The notes beneath the pieces were generated by a model. The model did no database searches and had not been told where the DNA came from. It saw nothing but the letters and a program-made list of their open reading frames with translations. Positions 45,141-57,980 of a DNA stretch of 64,000 bases are shown piece by piece; positions within the stretch are counted from its first letter, which is position 1, and each line of letters opens with the position of its first letter. Source of the stretch: Xiphophorus maculatus (Eukaryota; Chordata; Actinopteri; Cyprinodontiformes; Poeciliidae); NCBI RefSeq assembly GCF_002775205.1, contig NC_036456.1:10629463-10693462 (forward strand), in the 5' to 3' direction. The position numbers and the translations under genes are program-made.

Positions 45141-47664
45141 TTATTATTATCCCTTTATTTCCTACATGGCAGCTCAGCTGTAACAGATGGACCTGATGTA
45201 GCAACACAACACCTGGTTGTCTGAATCCAACAAATCTGCACATCTCTTGTCTTACACCTTAAAAACAACACAAATCCAAAAAACACAACCCCTATAATTC
45301 TTAGCAACACATGCAGAAACCAATCAAACATGTGTGCAATGACACTACAAGTTAATAAATGATGGGCTAAATGGAGCCGGTGTTGTGCTCTACTATCCTC
45401 TATCAGCTCCTCCTGTTGGGATCAGTAGGGAAAAGGTTCGATATGTCAGATTACAGGCAGCTGTTAGAGGAAGACTCACCTTGTGCCTTTAGGACCAGTC
45501 CTGCTGATGTCCTGGAGGCTGGGGCAGCAGCGTTTCTACAAATGAGGTGAAGTCCTGTTTCTGCTCAGTAATGGGAGCCAGCTTGAGATATCATTGTTCC
45601 TCCTCAGTGTTACAGTCAATAATAAGCCCCCCTCCTGTGTGTTCCTCCTCTCTTCTGCCTTTGTGCTGCTGTTTCCTCTTGTTTTGACTCTGCTCACAGC
45701 CGCTCCTCTGCCCAGCTGATGATGCACTTGTGCCTTTTATTTGCACTTCTGCTTTCTGACGCGTTAGCAGGAGGAAGACTGAGACAGTGTGTCTCCTTTC
45801 AGTGAGTTTCGGGTCGGACATTAAAAGGCCTGCAATTAGATAATTATTATTTAATTATCTAATTGCTGTGTTTTAGTGTTTTAGTTAAAAATCAATGAGG
45901 AAACTTATTAACGAAAGCCAAACAAGGTCCTAGGTCAGGTGAACGACTGATACACCCAGGCGGGGTCCCTTTAATAATGACGTCCTGAGATTTAAAACAA
46001 AAAAAAGATTTAAGAAACTATTGGAGACGTTTTTAAATCAGACATCTTATAAATAACTTTAGAAAGAGAAACCTACCGTAGAAAGTCTAAAATAGCCCTA
46101 ATATTAGCTAAAATTATGTTAAATACTGGACAGCAGGCCTATACAAAAACGTCAAAAACAGAATATTAGCCTCAAAATATGTATTGTTTAATCTGGGTTC
46201 ATAAAAATAACACAATTCAAAAGTCACGTTTTACCCACAGTAAGTTTTATGACGTAGCCAAAGTGGCGTCACGTTTTACTCAAACTTTTCCCTGTTATAG
46301 CAACAAGACCAACATAGTTGGTGTACTATGGCTCCCTCTTGTGGCTTTAAAGTGAAGTTGAATAACTTGATGCTGCGTCTAGTTCTTTTGGTAATAGTGT
46401 AGATACAGAATATTTATTTTATTTTCTAACATAACATGGTGTTCGTTGCCGTTAGCTTGTATGGCTAATAACAGTTCATGTTGTTGGACGTTTTGAATGC
46501 AAACATAGAGAATAGTAATGTTGTCTGCGATGTTATTCTCACATCACCAAACTTCAGATAGGTAACAGGAAAAGTCTTCCTGGGCCATGACTTCAGTTAA
46601 TGCTGGAAGTTTGCTAATATTTTTCAATTTCACTCTTGAGAGCCTTTGAAGCAAAAAATCAAGACTCAAATAGATGAAAACATTAGCTGAAGTAGTTCCT
46701 CTTTGTCGATAATGCGTGACCCTTTTGTGGTTTACAATAGTATGCAGTAGCACTAAGTGACAGAAATTTTGCTACAACATCTGCAGCTCCATTTTTTCCT
46801 CAATAAATAGAGCACTCTCCCTCTTCTTTATCTGTTACTGATCTGAGGATGTGCTCATGTCTTGCCTGAATGGCAGCTTTAATTACTGTAATCAAATGAA
46901 TTAGAGGCCAATGAAGAGATAGCAGCCACTTTGTCTACTGAATTGGTGTTGATTCATCATTAATGGGCTCTAGATGTGTCCTCAAAGACCTTTAATAAGT
47001 TTTTACAGTGAAAGGCCGATGGTGATTAATGTGTGCCCATGAGTCACGACCAGGTTACATGTGATCAAAGCTGGGACACCAGAGGGCCTTCATGGTTGCT
47101 TCTCTGGGATTCTCAAAACCACCGACTTTCTCACTCTTTGCCGTTTGATTGAGACACGTCTCTTGTCACTCATGAACGCATGTGGACAAACTTCTCACAC
47201 ATGGCTCCTTTCACAGCTTTTGTCCTTCTCTCTGCTCTTGGCCATTCTTTCCCCCTGGTTACCGGTCGTCATGGTTTCTGGATCCCCTACAGGCTCAAAA
47301 AAAGGGAAGAAGAAAAAAAAAAAGCTACTACGGAGGGGGTTGGCGGATTAAAGGCGGCCATTTTGGGGACAGCTGGACCAGGTTGGTCCCTGTTGCCCCC
47401 TGTCCCGTTTCCAGTCACTTTTTTTTTTGATGGGGGAGAGGGGGAGGCATTGTGAGAGGATTAGAGCTTCCTGTGTGTCAGCTCATTACATGGGGTGGGA
47501 AGGAGGGGATGAGGGGGTGAATGCAGAGAGCGATGGAGGGAAATGAAAGAGAAAATGAAAGAGACTGCGTATGAAAGAGAGAATGACACGGGGAGAGGGA
47601 GGGAGGTGGCTGCCTCTACAGCTGCACCCTCAATAACACTCATACAGGCTCTGATTATTCTTTT

Positions 47665-47690
47665 CACACACACACACACACACACACACA
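47665..47690. repeat. (CA)n microsatellite
   Basis: Uninterrupted CA dinucleotides. Confidence 0.85.
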
Positions 47691-48923
47691 CCCACACAGT
47701 GCTGGGGAACTGAAACATATTATAAGACATTGAGGGCTTAAAAGACAGAATTAGGAGACAGCCAGCCCAGCTCCTCAAACAAAGGAGACCCCCTCAACCA
47801 GCCTCCCTCCTCCAATCCAGACACACAGAGAACTGGAACAAACAAGAGAAAACTGACCAACAGAGTGCATACAGGCTCACAGAGAACAAGAGTCATGCAA
47901 CCAGAATGCTTAAACAGATACATGAATTCACAGAGACAGAGGCTTAAACAGGAACATACAACAACAAAAAAAGCAACAAACCAGTCTCCACTTCACATTG
48001 CCACTGTTTTATTTACTTTTTTTTTAACATCACATGGGAAGCGTGGGAACACATTCTGTCATTGCTACAAGAAAGAGAGAGAAGGGGGTGGAGGGTAACA
48101 GGGAGAAGGCAACGCATACAAATACTAAACTGAGCAAAGCAGAGAATCCAGTGAGTGCATACGATTTACGAAGCAGTGAAGCACCCTCAAGTGCGCTGAG
48201 AGAGAGAGAGCAGCGGATCGAGTGGAGGGAGCAGTAAGAGGATGGGGCTCATCCTTGTTGGAGGTTTCAGAACTGCAGATAGCACCACAAAAAAGAGAAA
48301 AAAAACAGGGAAGACATTCACCATCATCAAAAAGGTTTTACTGTAACCACCCGGAGTTGATAATACAATCATCATAGTTACAGTCATCGTAGGGGTGAGT
48401 TTGTTCAGCAGATGTTTCGGCAGCGTGGGACACAGTGCAACTCAGTACATAAGAAAACACTCATTAAGCAGCATTGAAACAAAGGAAAGAAAACAGTAGC
48501 GATTAAAAAAAAAAAGGCAACCGCAGTTTTTATGTACAGTTCAGTGGCCGTTATAAACGTGGCCTGTTTTGGTATGAAACTTCTGGACACTCCTTTTCAA
48601 AACAAACAAACAAACAAAACATCAACGTATACTGTACTTCTTGTAAGAAAGATATTATACAGTACATGCTGAAATGTGTCAGCAAAGTACAAGTGGACAA
48701 TGCGTTGAAGGGTGTAGGATAAGGCCTCACTGTGGTCTTTGAAGTACAAAAATAGACAGCAGAAATACTACATTCAACATTTTTTTTGTCATAGTACTAA
48801 AAATAAACTATACCTATTTTTCTTTTTCAAATACTAATTATGAGTTAGAATTACAGACTCTACAAAACAATTCTCATTCTATTAAAAATACATTCCCTTT
48901 GTCAGGATCTACTGAAACACATC

Positions 48924-51900
48924 CTATGTTGTGGTGTCCATGGTGTCAGTGGTCACATCAGAGCCACCACTGGTTGGGAGCAGAGCTGTGCTGTCACCTT
49001 TCTCAGGGGCCAGTCCCTGCTTTTCCTCCTGCTGCGCGGAGATTTTATTTGAAGTACCGCGGTCCTCTGAAGGGTCACTTTCATTGGTTTGAGCCTTGCT
49101 AGGGGTAGTCGTCAACACTCCAGGATGCGTTTTCATGTGACCCTGTTGATGAGAAGAAACACAACAACTAGTTACCAATAGGTTTGAATGGATTACTTTA
49201 AAGACATTCTAGCAAATGTTTATTTGTTTAACTATACCTTAAGTCCACTTCGGCTGGCATACGCCTTTCCACAGTGGGAGCAGCTGTAGGGCTTGTCGGG
49301 TCGAGCAGGTTGGGCATGTGGTGTTGATGCCCCTGCAGGAGCCTCTGGGTTATCCGACAGCTTTTTTAGGGCAGCTGAATCCTCCTTCACTGGTGCTTCC
49401 TTACCCAGTTCTGGCTCAGATGTAGAAAGAGACTCTCTGGATGTAGTAGCATCGCTTTTCCCTTTACTACTGGAAGTGTTTCTCCCTCTCAGCTCCTGTT
49501 TAACACCACTACCAGTCTCCTCTGCCTCTGGGGTAGCTCCAGGGCTGGTGGGCGGTGAAAGTGAAGGTGCAGGATCCGCAGATGGGGGGTCTGGAGTGTG
49601 ACTGGGACTCTGTGTATGCTCATTTGGGGAACGTTGTACATCACTGTTAACTAGTCTAGTTGTAGTATTATCAACACCAGGCTTTGAAATACATAGAGAG
49701 AGAGGAGTATCATCAGATTCTACCTTGTCTACAACTGAATGAGAGCTAGGTAAGGGTGCTTTGAAAGGACTGGCAGAGCCCAGATCAATCTGGGTTTTCT
49801 CCTCTGTGGGGCTTTCAGCTGAGGCAATTACTGCAAGCTGCAGAGTTTTATCAGCTCCTGCTGAGGGGGGATTACAGCTTAAAGGTGGACTAACACTTGG
49901 AATTGAACGCTCAGATTCTTCATTCTTGACAGAATCTGAATCAGTAGCTTTGGACTGCTTAAAACTGGATCCTGAGCTGAGAGCATCCACTGAAGACTTG
50001 GACCCTGTTGTTAAGGCAAGTGGAAGGATTTGCACTTTTAATAGGGAGCTAATAGGCTCGCCACGACTGTCTTTAAAGATAGCGCCTTCTGTTTCTGCTC
50101 CATCGTCAGGAGGAATCTCCTCATCAGGCGGTATTTGCCCTCCAAGGTGCAAACGAATGTGGTGTTGTAGAACTAAGGCATTAGTGAACTTGCGAGGACA
50201 GAGTGGGCAAGAATTCAGGGCACGGGCATTCGGGGGCCTGGCACGATGAGTGGCCAGGTGTGCCCTAAGGCTGCCCTTTGTGGAGAAAGAACGGCCGCAA
50301 AGCTTACAAGGAAAGGGGCGCTCTCCCAAATGTGTGGCCTGGTGCAACCGAAGAGCTCTGGGGCAGCTGAGAACACGCATACACACTCCACACTGATTAG
50401 CAACCGGGGCTGTGGGCAGGGCTGAAGTGGTAGTTGTAGGACCTGAACCTGAGACTCCCTGACCAGTCACTGCAGCGCTGACACTTGGGCTCAGTCCGAG
50501 AGCAGCCAACATCTCTCTGCGATAGGCACTTGAGGTGGTAGTCAGGTCACGCACACTTGTATCACCATTAACATCAGCAGAGGTTTGTGAGGAGGTGGAA
50601 GGAGAGGAGGCAGAAGGGCAGGAGGAGGCACCGCCTTGTGGCTGCTTTTCTAGCTTCTGCACCAGCCGCTGCAACTTGGAAGTGTCTGAGGTCTGGGTGG
50701 AGGTGGTGGGAGAGGAGGAGGAGGAGGGGGAAGAGGTGGGCGGTTTTGGGAAAGGAGGGAATGGGAATGGTAGCTGATGAGATAAGGAGAGGTGGGAAGT
50801 GGATGGGTGACCTGGAGGCCTGAGAAGTGCAAGGTGGTGGGGGGATGCACCTCCCGGAAAAAGTATCTTGGGGAGGTGGGCAAGTTGGGAGTATGGGGAA
50901 GTTGTGTGAAGAGTAGAGTGAGGAGGAGTGTTTTCATCAAACCGCTGTTGTTTAGCTCCTTTATACTGACTAGAAGTAGAAGAGGAAGATGGAGATGATG
51001 AAGAGAGAGCAGTGCTAGATGTGCTAGAAACAGCTGCTGATGCTCTGTTTAGCTGTAACAGTGAATGGGCTGTGGACAGAAGAGCCATGTCCACTGAGGG
51101 AGGCAGAGGTAGAGAGGAAGGTGAAGGCCTAGTCGAACCACCAGACAGTAATCCTAAAGCCATGCTCTCTGTTATACTGGGAACACTTCCTTTCACTCCA
51201 TTATATGCTTCGTCATCATCAACCCGCCGTTTTCTTCTCCTTTGAACTGAACCTGGGGCTGATCCACTCTGTGTTTGCTCTGACAGCGCAGGGGGTAGCA
51301 GAGAAAGGGACAGCTCTGGGTTCTGCTCTCTGTGTCTCAGGAAATGGGCTTTGAGGTTTCCTCTTGTTGTAAAACGGCTCAGGCACACCGGACACTGATA
51401 GGGCCTTTCACCTGTATGTGACCTCAGATGAATCTGGAGGGAGGAATCACTGCTCAAGACTTTCCCACAGAACCTGCAGACATGTTGAGGGCGTCCTGAC
51501 GGGGAGGCAGAGATAAGAGATGAGCTTGACTGAATGTCTTGTGAGTGGCTGGTCGTGGGAAGGGAAGGAGTTTGGAAACTGATGCTATTGCTGTGACCAA
51601 ACGAAGAGGTGTTGGATGATTTCTCATGGAGGTAGCGTGGTGACAGGCCCAGGGACAAGGACAGAGGGTGCAGGGAGGCAACAGATGAATTGATGCTGGA
51701 AGAAATGGCTAAAGAAGAGGATGATGAAAATGAGCTAGAAGTTGAGGAGGATTGGGGTCTATCTCCATTGATTAGTGAAGTACCTGATTTGGAGATGGCG
51801 GGCTGAGGAAAGAGGGAAGAAGGAAGTCCACTCAACAGGGATGAAGCTGTGGTTACTGGAGTATTGGTTGAAGGATGTGTAGGTGATGAAGATGCTGTTC

Positions 51901-54181
51901 CAGTGGACTTCTGGTTACAGTCTGCACCGCTAGCTTGTGCATTGTTATCTTGGCCAAAGACAGCTCCTCCGAGCCTGAGGACGTGCCGACAGATCTCTTC
52001 TGTAATCTGCATCTGGTGGATTTGCCGCTGCTGCAGGACCCGCAGTTCTTCTAAAAGCACCGCCAGGGTTGGGGGCACCTGGATCTGCCCCCGCTCCCCT
52101 GATGAGGTGGAAGACTGCTGCTGACCAGGACTGGAGCTGTCTGGTTGAGGTTGCTGAGAGGAGGAGGAAGAAGAAGAGGAGGACGAGGTATTTGTTGTGG
52201 CAGAGCTGCCCATTGGGGGAGAGGTCATGATGGAGAGAGTGTTAACTTGGTGGTTCAGGCTGTGGGTACCAGAGGATTGATCCAGGGGAGGAGGTGAGTG
52301 TGTCTGGGAAGACAATGATGGGTGAGGAAAGTCAGGGGAGAGGGAGGAGTGGGTGTTGGGGAGGGAGGTGGTAAAGGGAGCAATGTGACTGGGCCAGTGG
52401 GGAGGAGGTGAGCTCTCACTGGGCAAGGAAGGCGCGTGGAGCCCTCCAGGAGACGGGCGAGTGGCCAGGGGCGGCTGGCAGTCTTGTAGTGAGGTGGGGG
52501 AGGAGGAGGAAGAACCTGATGAGGTTAGGTCTGATCCCAGAGATGTGGATGGTGACTTTAAGCTCAGGTGGTCATCTGAAGATCGATTAGAAAGAAACAA
52601 CACTTATTAAAAACCAGAAAATGGGAAAAAGGAACAACTGTGTAAAACTCTGTTCCCAATATCAACCCACATATTCAGTTACGTTCCAAGGCTGTTTATC
52701 TCAGTGACTTTAGTTATTGTTTACAAAATTTAGTTTGCAAACTTGTCTGCATACCACAAGATATAGTTACAGCTTCAAAAGGAAACGCTCGCCTGGAAAT
52801 GACCTCCAACAAGCAAATAAACAAGTGGAAGAAACTCACAGTCCACCAGTCTTTGAAATGTCTTGTCTCAATCTGTGCTCCCTGGAGCAAAACTCTTCAA
52901 ACATCTTGCGCACACAAAAAAGCTCACAGACCACCTTGTTGCTATGGCAGCACATTTTAAAGGACAATGGACATCACCTAGACAACCCATAACCCCTCTT
53001 AACCCAGTCCCCCTCCCTGCGGCAGTTACGTCTTTCATCTCCTCATTCACCCTCCCCCCTTACGTCACAGTGGAGGTCGAGGGTCAGGCCATGCTAAGGG
53101 TTCTGGGTACTGTCCACATGCTCTGATTGGTCAACTCATCTGACCTCTGCCGCCCAGGGGTCAAATTCTTTCAGAATCTTGAGCACAGAGTGAGAAAGAG
53201 TAAAAAGAAAAAAAAGAAGGGGGAGGGTAACAACAAAGGAGAGACAAACTAACTACTCCCTCCTGGAGAGGTATAGTGATGGAATGAAAGACTGTACCTC
53301 GCAGAAATTCCCTCCTTGTTATTTAGAAACAAACCTGCACCTGCAGCAAACCTATCACAAACTACAAATCTAAACTTGCACTCCTGATTTTGAAAGTTTT
53401 ACCTGCAAAGCATTGCACGCAGGAGGTAATAATGCGTGAAACCCTTTCTTATCCATCTCAACCCCCCAGCTGTGCAGAAGTATACAGTCAATAGAGCTGG
53501 GAAAGAAAAGGGGAGGGAGGAGGCATTGTGAGGGTTGAAAATGGGAAAAGAGGGGTGCATGAGGAAGAAAAGTATAGATGGACTGCAGAGACTGAAGACA
53601 ATTCAGGAGAGGAAGATTAATCTTTACCTCAAAAAAAAAAAAAAGCACTGCCTTCCCTTCCCCCTGACCACGCAGGTTATTGTGAGGGCTTCATGCTAAT
53701 AAAAGAGCTCCAGCAGTCAGCCTTAAGCAGCCTGCTAGTTTCCTAAAGGATGGGCAGCTCGTGAAAATGACCACAGATGTATGTCTGCTAATCCTGCTCT
53801 ATTCACCACACAGAGAGGAAATTTGTAGGCATCCACCAAAGTGACTGGCTTCTTTGAGTGGGAAGCCACTCAAATAATTAGCTAGACAGTCTGCCTAATT
53901 TAAACCTAACACACACGTGTAAACTTTTCTTGGTCCATCAACTCAGATGCATTGTTTGTAACGTGATCACGTGAACATCGGTGCTCTTCAGTGTCTCTCT
54001 CTCTAGTTTTGTTGCCAACTCTAAAAGTGAATTGCTCTTCTAGCTTTATTTCCCCTGAATTAAAACAGCATTTAAACGACAAAAGCAAGATAAAGGTAAG
54101 TCTCTCACCTTGCAGCAACTTCGGGCCCCCCGGATCTGAATTGACGAGTTGCTGGGGTCTCTTCTGTTTCCGGCGTGACAT
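48924..54181 (-). CDS. sall2: Spalt-like zinc-finger transcription factor SALL2
   Basis: Three exons: 54109-54181, 49238-52575 and 48924-49142, giving 1209 residues. The N-terminus [12 protein letters not shown] is the spalt NuRD-recruiting motif. A Gln-rich dimerisation region ([19 protein letters not shown]) lies at about 200-225. C2H2 fingers come as a pair (about 389-445, [21 protein letters not shown] then the TTRGNLKAH finger), a triple (about 750-838, [51 protein letters not shown]) and one final finger (about 1122-1145) split by intron 2. SCPRALRLH and TNAxxLQxH match SALL2 rather than SALL1/3/4. Long Ser/Pro/Thr tracts fill the gaps. The C2HC finger found near the N-terminus of mammalian SALL2 is not seen: exon 2 starts directly with [14 protein letters not shown]2 is a nuclear repressor/activator in development and growth control. 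Confidence 0.9.
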
Positions 54182-55869
54182 GATTCACGGCGAGTCAGAC
54201 AGAGAGGGGGGCATCAGTCGCTCGAATGGCACCAGACACGGGTTTGTTTTTTTTTTTGCGCACTTGAACGAGCTCCTGCGCGCATTTAACCTCCCAAATG
54301 AGCGCAGTTTTCACAAATTCTTAAGTAAAACCTTAAAGGAGAAATCTCTGCAGCGCCGGATTTTGTAGAAGAAAGTTAAAGACAACAACATCAAAAAAAG
54401 AGTTGCTATATGGAAATCCGCCTGGCCGCACCGTGTCATATGGAGCTGCGGTGTGTGTGTGTGGCTGTTTTCTAAAGTCCATTCCCCCCCCTCCCCAGCT
54501 TCAAAAAGAAAAAAAACTTGTCCAATTTGTGCCCCTCCTCTCCTACTGCTGCTCCGCTGCATGCATATACACACACACTGAACCACTCCTTGTTCTATGA
54601 TATTTGCATTTCAATAGCGTGTAACTCACAACCTCCCTGGGTTCTCTCTTCCCTTCCCTCTCAGCTTTATTTATTTATTTATTTATTTTTGGCCCTTTTT
54701 GACACTCACACCGAACCTATAAACTATAAATAAAAAGTGACAATAGGCGTTAAGGCTACTGGACACCCTAAAAAAAATTAATCTAGTAGGACATAAGTGC
54801 TGACTTTTTAATTGAGGGGGAGAACACTGTGATCATTCCATAATGGTTATTATCTAATATTTGATCAAACTACAATAAAGAGTAAAAACAAATCTAACGG
54901 GTGACTCCTGGCTTCCTCAGTTATTAAAGAAAGCGAGTCTCGTTATAAGCATGGCAGGTTGCCTTATAATCTGATCTCTATAAAATTCTGACTTGGTAGT
55001 GCTGTTATTGCGCCACGGTCAATATTTCTAACCTTTTGCTTTCCATAGGGCCAATTATCAACAGCAGCGTTGTGCACAAAGTGGGGCCATTCCACATCCA
55101 CGTATGTAATTCGTGTGTTATCACCGAGCCCATAATACAACTACCCCCCACTACCACTACCCCTTCAACAACAAAAAAAAAAGCCCGCATCTTACACTGG
55201 AGCTCTATTTAAAAGGAAGAGAATAGACGGGGAATCATCGACAATGGCGAGCTGGACACAGTTGAGTGAGCATCTCCCCTCTCTCACTATGAACCCCCGG
55301 ATCCACTGCTGCACAGCACAATGCCCCTCTTTCACCCCCTGCCTTTACTCCTGTACCACGTGGAGGGATGGATAAAAAAGCTACAGAGGGGGGAGAGAGG
55401 AGGAGGAGGAGGTGGAGGTACCATGTTTAAGTAGCATTTAAAACACGCAGAGCAACTATTACAGTTTAACCTGGCCTTTACTTCAAAACACAGCTGCTGA
55501 TTTATTCATGTAATTCAGTTCCAAAAGGGAAATTCCTCTAAGTTATCACCAGATATTTACAGCACATAAGAGAAACAACAGGTCTTTCTCTCATTGACTA
55601 TTAAACCAGACTAAACCTTTCATGTTTAGGTCTACTAGAATTGCCAGAATTATTTTTTTTCCTGAGTGCCATCAAAAGAGAGAGATTGTTATTACTCCTC
55701 AAAGTCAAGATTACAATTCCCTGTACAATTGTGCGAGACTGCAGATAAGTATGCAAGCTTATCACAATCAGTTGAGTTAATCAGAGACAGGTCAATGGAT
55801 CTAGCGCATTTAAACACCTTGCTTCCTTGAGTGACACCATTTAAAATCTAATTAAATCAGGCTGTTTAT

Positions 55870-56125
55870 CAAGAAGAGGATTGTGAACCTCAATGAGTTT
55901 TGTGACACCTTCCAGCATTTTGAACATTTATGTGAATAAACATCATGGGAATGTCCAGCCGTTATATGTTTCACAAAGAAGACAGATTCTGTGCCCCAGA
56001 CATGAACGGATTTTGGTGCAAAATGTGAAAATCAACCCCAGGACAAAAGCAAAAGACCTTGTGATGAATTTGGATGAAGCTGGTAAGAAATTGTCATTAT
56101 CCACTAAGAGATGAAGAAGCCAAAG
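55870..56125 (+). mobile_element. Tc1-like transposase N-terminal fragment
   Basis: The frame 55893-56114 contains PRHERILVQNVKINPRTKAK and DLVMNLDEAGKKLSLST, which matches the helix-turn-helix start of Tc1-type transposases (knprttakdlvkmLeetG). It stops before the DDE domain. It is not a host gene. Confidence 0.7.
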
Positions 56126-56323
56126 CAACATAGAAAAGTCTGACTAACTAACTAACTAACTTTCTTATAGTTTAACCGTCTTCATTGAGAGCAAAGTTGT
56201 AAAAATTTGAAATGTCCTGTGTGTGTACACAAACCTGTCAAATAAGGTTGATATATAGTCATCACAAGGTCATTTTAATTCTGTCTAAATTAAAATAACC
56301 CAGCTGTAGGTCAGTAACTTATA

Positions 56324-56893
56324 CAAAGAGTTCCCAAACGTTTCCATGCCATGACCAAACAACAAACAGCATTAGCTTCTAGGTGGAAACCCCCTATAGG
56401 CAAAATCACAGACAATGCTACATAATAAGTAAAAAACATCAAATTTTAGAACGTTCTTTTTCTCACTTTCAATCACTGTTCAATAATTATTACCTTCATT
56501 TAGCATAAATGCTCCCTCATACCTTCTGATTTTAGTTGGCCAAAAGTTCTTCTGTCTTTCTAGTCAGAAATGTGTCAATTTCACACTCGCTACATTAGCT
56601 TGAGGAGCAAAGAAGCTTAATAAATTTGACTGGCAGCCAATCAGGAAGATGAGCATGGTAAATAACATTTCAATAAATTACTTTAACTTAGATTTTATTA
56701 ATGATTAAAAGACAGATTTGATTTTATGATTTAAAAAAATATGATTAAAAATGTATGGTTAGTGTAATTCATTAGATAATTATTTTTATTTTATTTTTTT
56801 TCTGCTTTCATCTTTCCTTCAGCTTTCTCTGGCCCCTCTTACTCCCCCTTGTGGCCTTCCAGGGGCCGCGACACCCACTTTGAAAGCCACCGA
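56324..56893. mobile_element. Decayed hAT-like element
   Basis: AGTTCCCAAACGTTTCCATG at the left and GGCCGCGACACCCACTTTGA at the right resemble the ends of common fish hAT elements. The ends are degenerate and no target duplication is clear. Confidence 0.4.
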
Positions 56894-57980
56894 TTCACAC
56901 CATTTAGTTATATTTCACATATTTCATAGCTTATGGTACATTAAATCAACGTTAGTCGTTTGAAGGTTGTAATACTGAGACATATTAGTTATATTTATAT
57001 AACTAATTATATAATATATTAGCTACATTTATATAACTAATATAATCTTTAGTATTAACAGTCAGATTCAATCTTTAGTATAGCGTCACTTGATGCTAAC
57101 AGCTGCTAGAGGAAGAATTAACTGGTAAGAGTTAGCCGTTGGATGATAAAAAAATAAGTTTTATGCCTCGGTTTTATTTTTTTATTTTAGTATTTTAATG
57201 TAAAACGCTGTAAGAAGTGGTGTTAAAAATGTGAATATTAAATAAATAATAGAAAACGCCTTTAATAAGCACAGAAGACAGCAACCAACCCTAATTAGCT
57301 TTAGTTAGTGGGCAAGCTAAACCACTGTTAGCTCTCTAGCTAATTTTAGCATTTAATTGCTGTAAACATAGCTTAATTTTAAATGTATAAATATTTTTAT
57401 TTACCTTATAACAACACAATGTAAATTTATATTGTAGCCTTCCGGCCTTAAAAAAAATAAAAGTTGGTAAAAAGAAGCATAAAATGTAATAACTTACATA
57501 GTTAGCATTAGCAGCCAAAGTAGTAGTTGAAACGTAGTCTAAGCACTCAAGGGTCATTATTTCCTGAAATACTGTGGAAAAAGTACTTTATAAGAAAATT
57601 TTTTGTACTTTAGAAATTCTGTACTAACTCAAAGTAAATTATTTTCACTTTAAATTTCTTCTTTTTTAAAATTTGAAAACAACAGACATTGTGGCCAATT
57701 GGGAAGAATTGGCAGGGTTGTTATATTTTCTTTAAACTGGGCAAAATTGAGACAAATCGTTTTATAAAATACTCTACATATGGATACTGATGACATACCA
57801 AAAAAATATTAAAATCTACATTTTACTTCTTTAATCAAATCTAAACTTGTTGATATTGAGCTGTCAACTTTTATATATTGCCCAGGATTTTTTAGCCTTC
57901 CCACTCTAGATGTATTATCCCAGTATTAATATTTTGGACTCGGAGAAAGTTTGCTCTTTTTTTCCCCCAGAATGATGGCC

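Larger units (their letters stand above)
43047..48923. other. Intergenic region between slc7a7 and sall2
   Basis: Holds the slc7a7 promoter and probable non-coding 5' exons, a Tc1-like remnant (43770-44475), an RTE-type tail repeat (45000-45140), a CA microsatellite (47665-47690), and the sall2 3' untranslated region (from 48923 down to perhaps 48000, where TTTATT could be a reverse-strand poly(A) signal). A plus frame at 47180-47455 with a hydrophobic start is not supported as a gene. Confidence 0.45.
54182..57970. other. Divergent spacer between sall2 and ccnb1ip1
   Basis: Holds both promoters. A Tc1-like 5' fragment lies at 55870-56125 and a decayed hAT-like element at 56324-56893. The acceptor CCCCCAG at 57964-57970 shows that ccnb1ip1 has a non-coding upstream exon somewhere here, not located. 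No further gene seen. Confidence 0.45.

Noticed and set aside
47180-47455. Plus frame with signal-peptide-like start before sall2 3' region
   Set aside because: Low-complexity continuation, no family match and no splice or conservation support.
50535-50823. Plus-strand Glu/Arg-rich frames
   Set aside because: Antisense of the Ser/Pro/Thr tracts of sall2 exon 2.
55893-56114. Possible small host gene
   Set aside because: The sequence matches the N-terminal part of Tc1-type transposases and is cut off.
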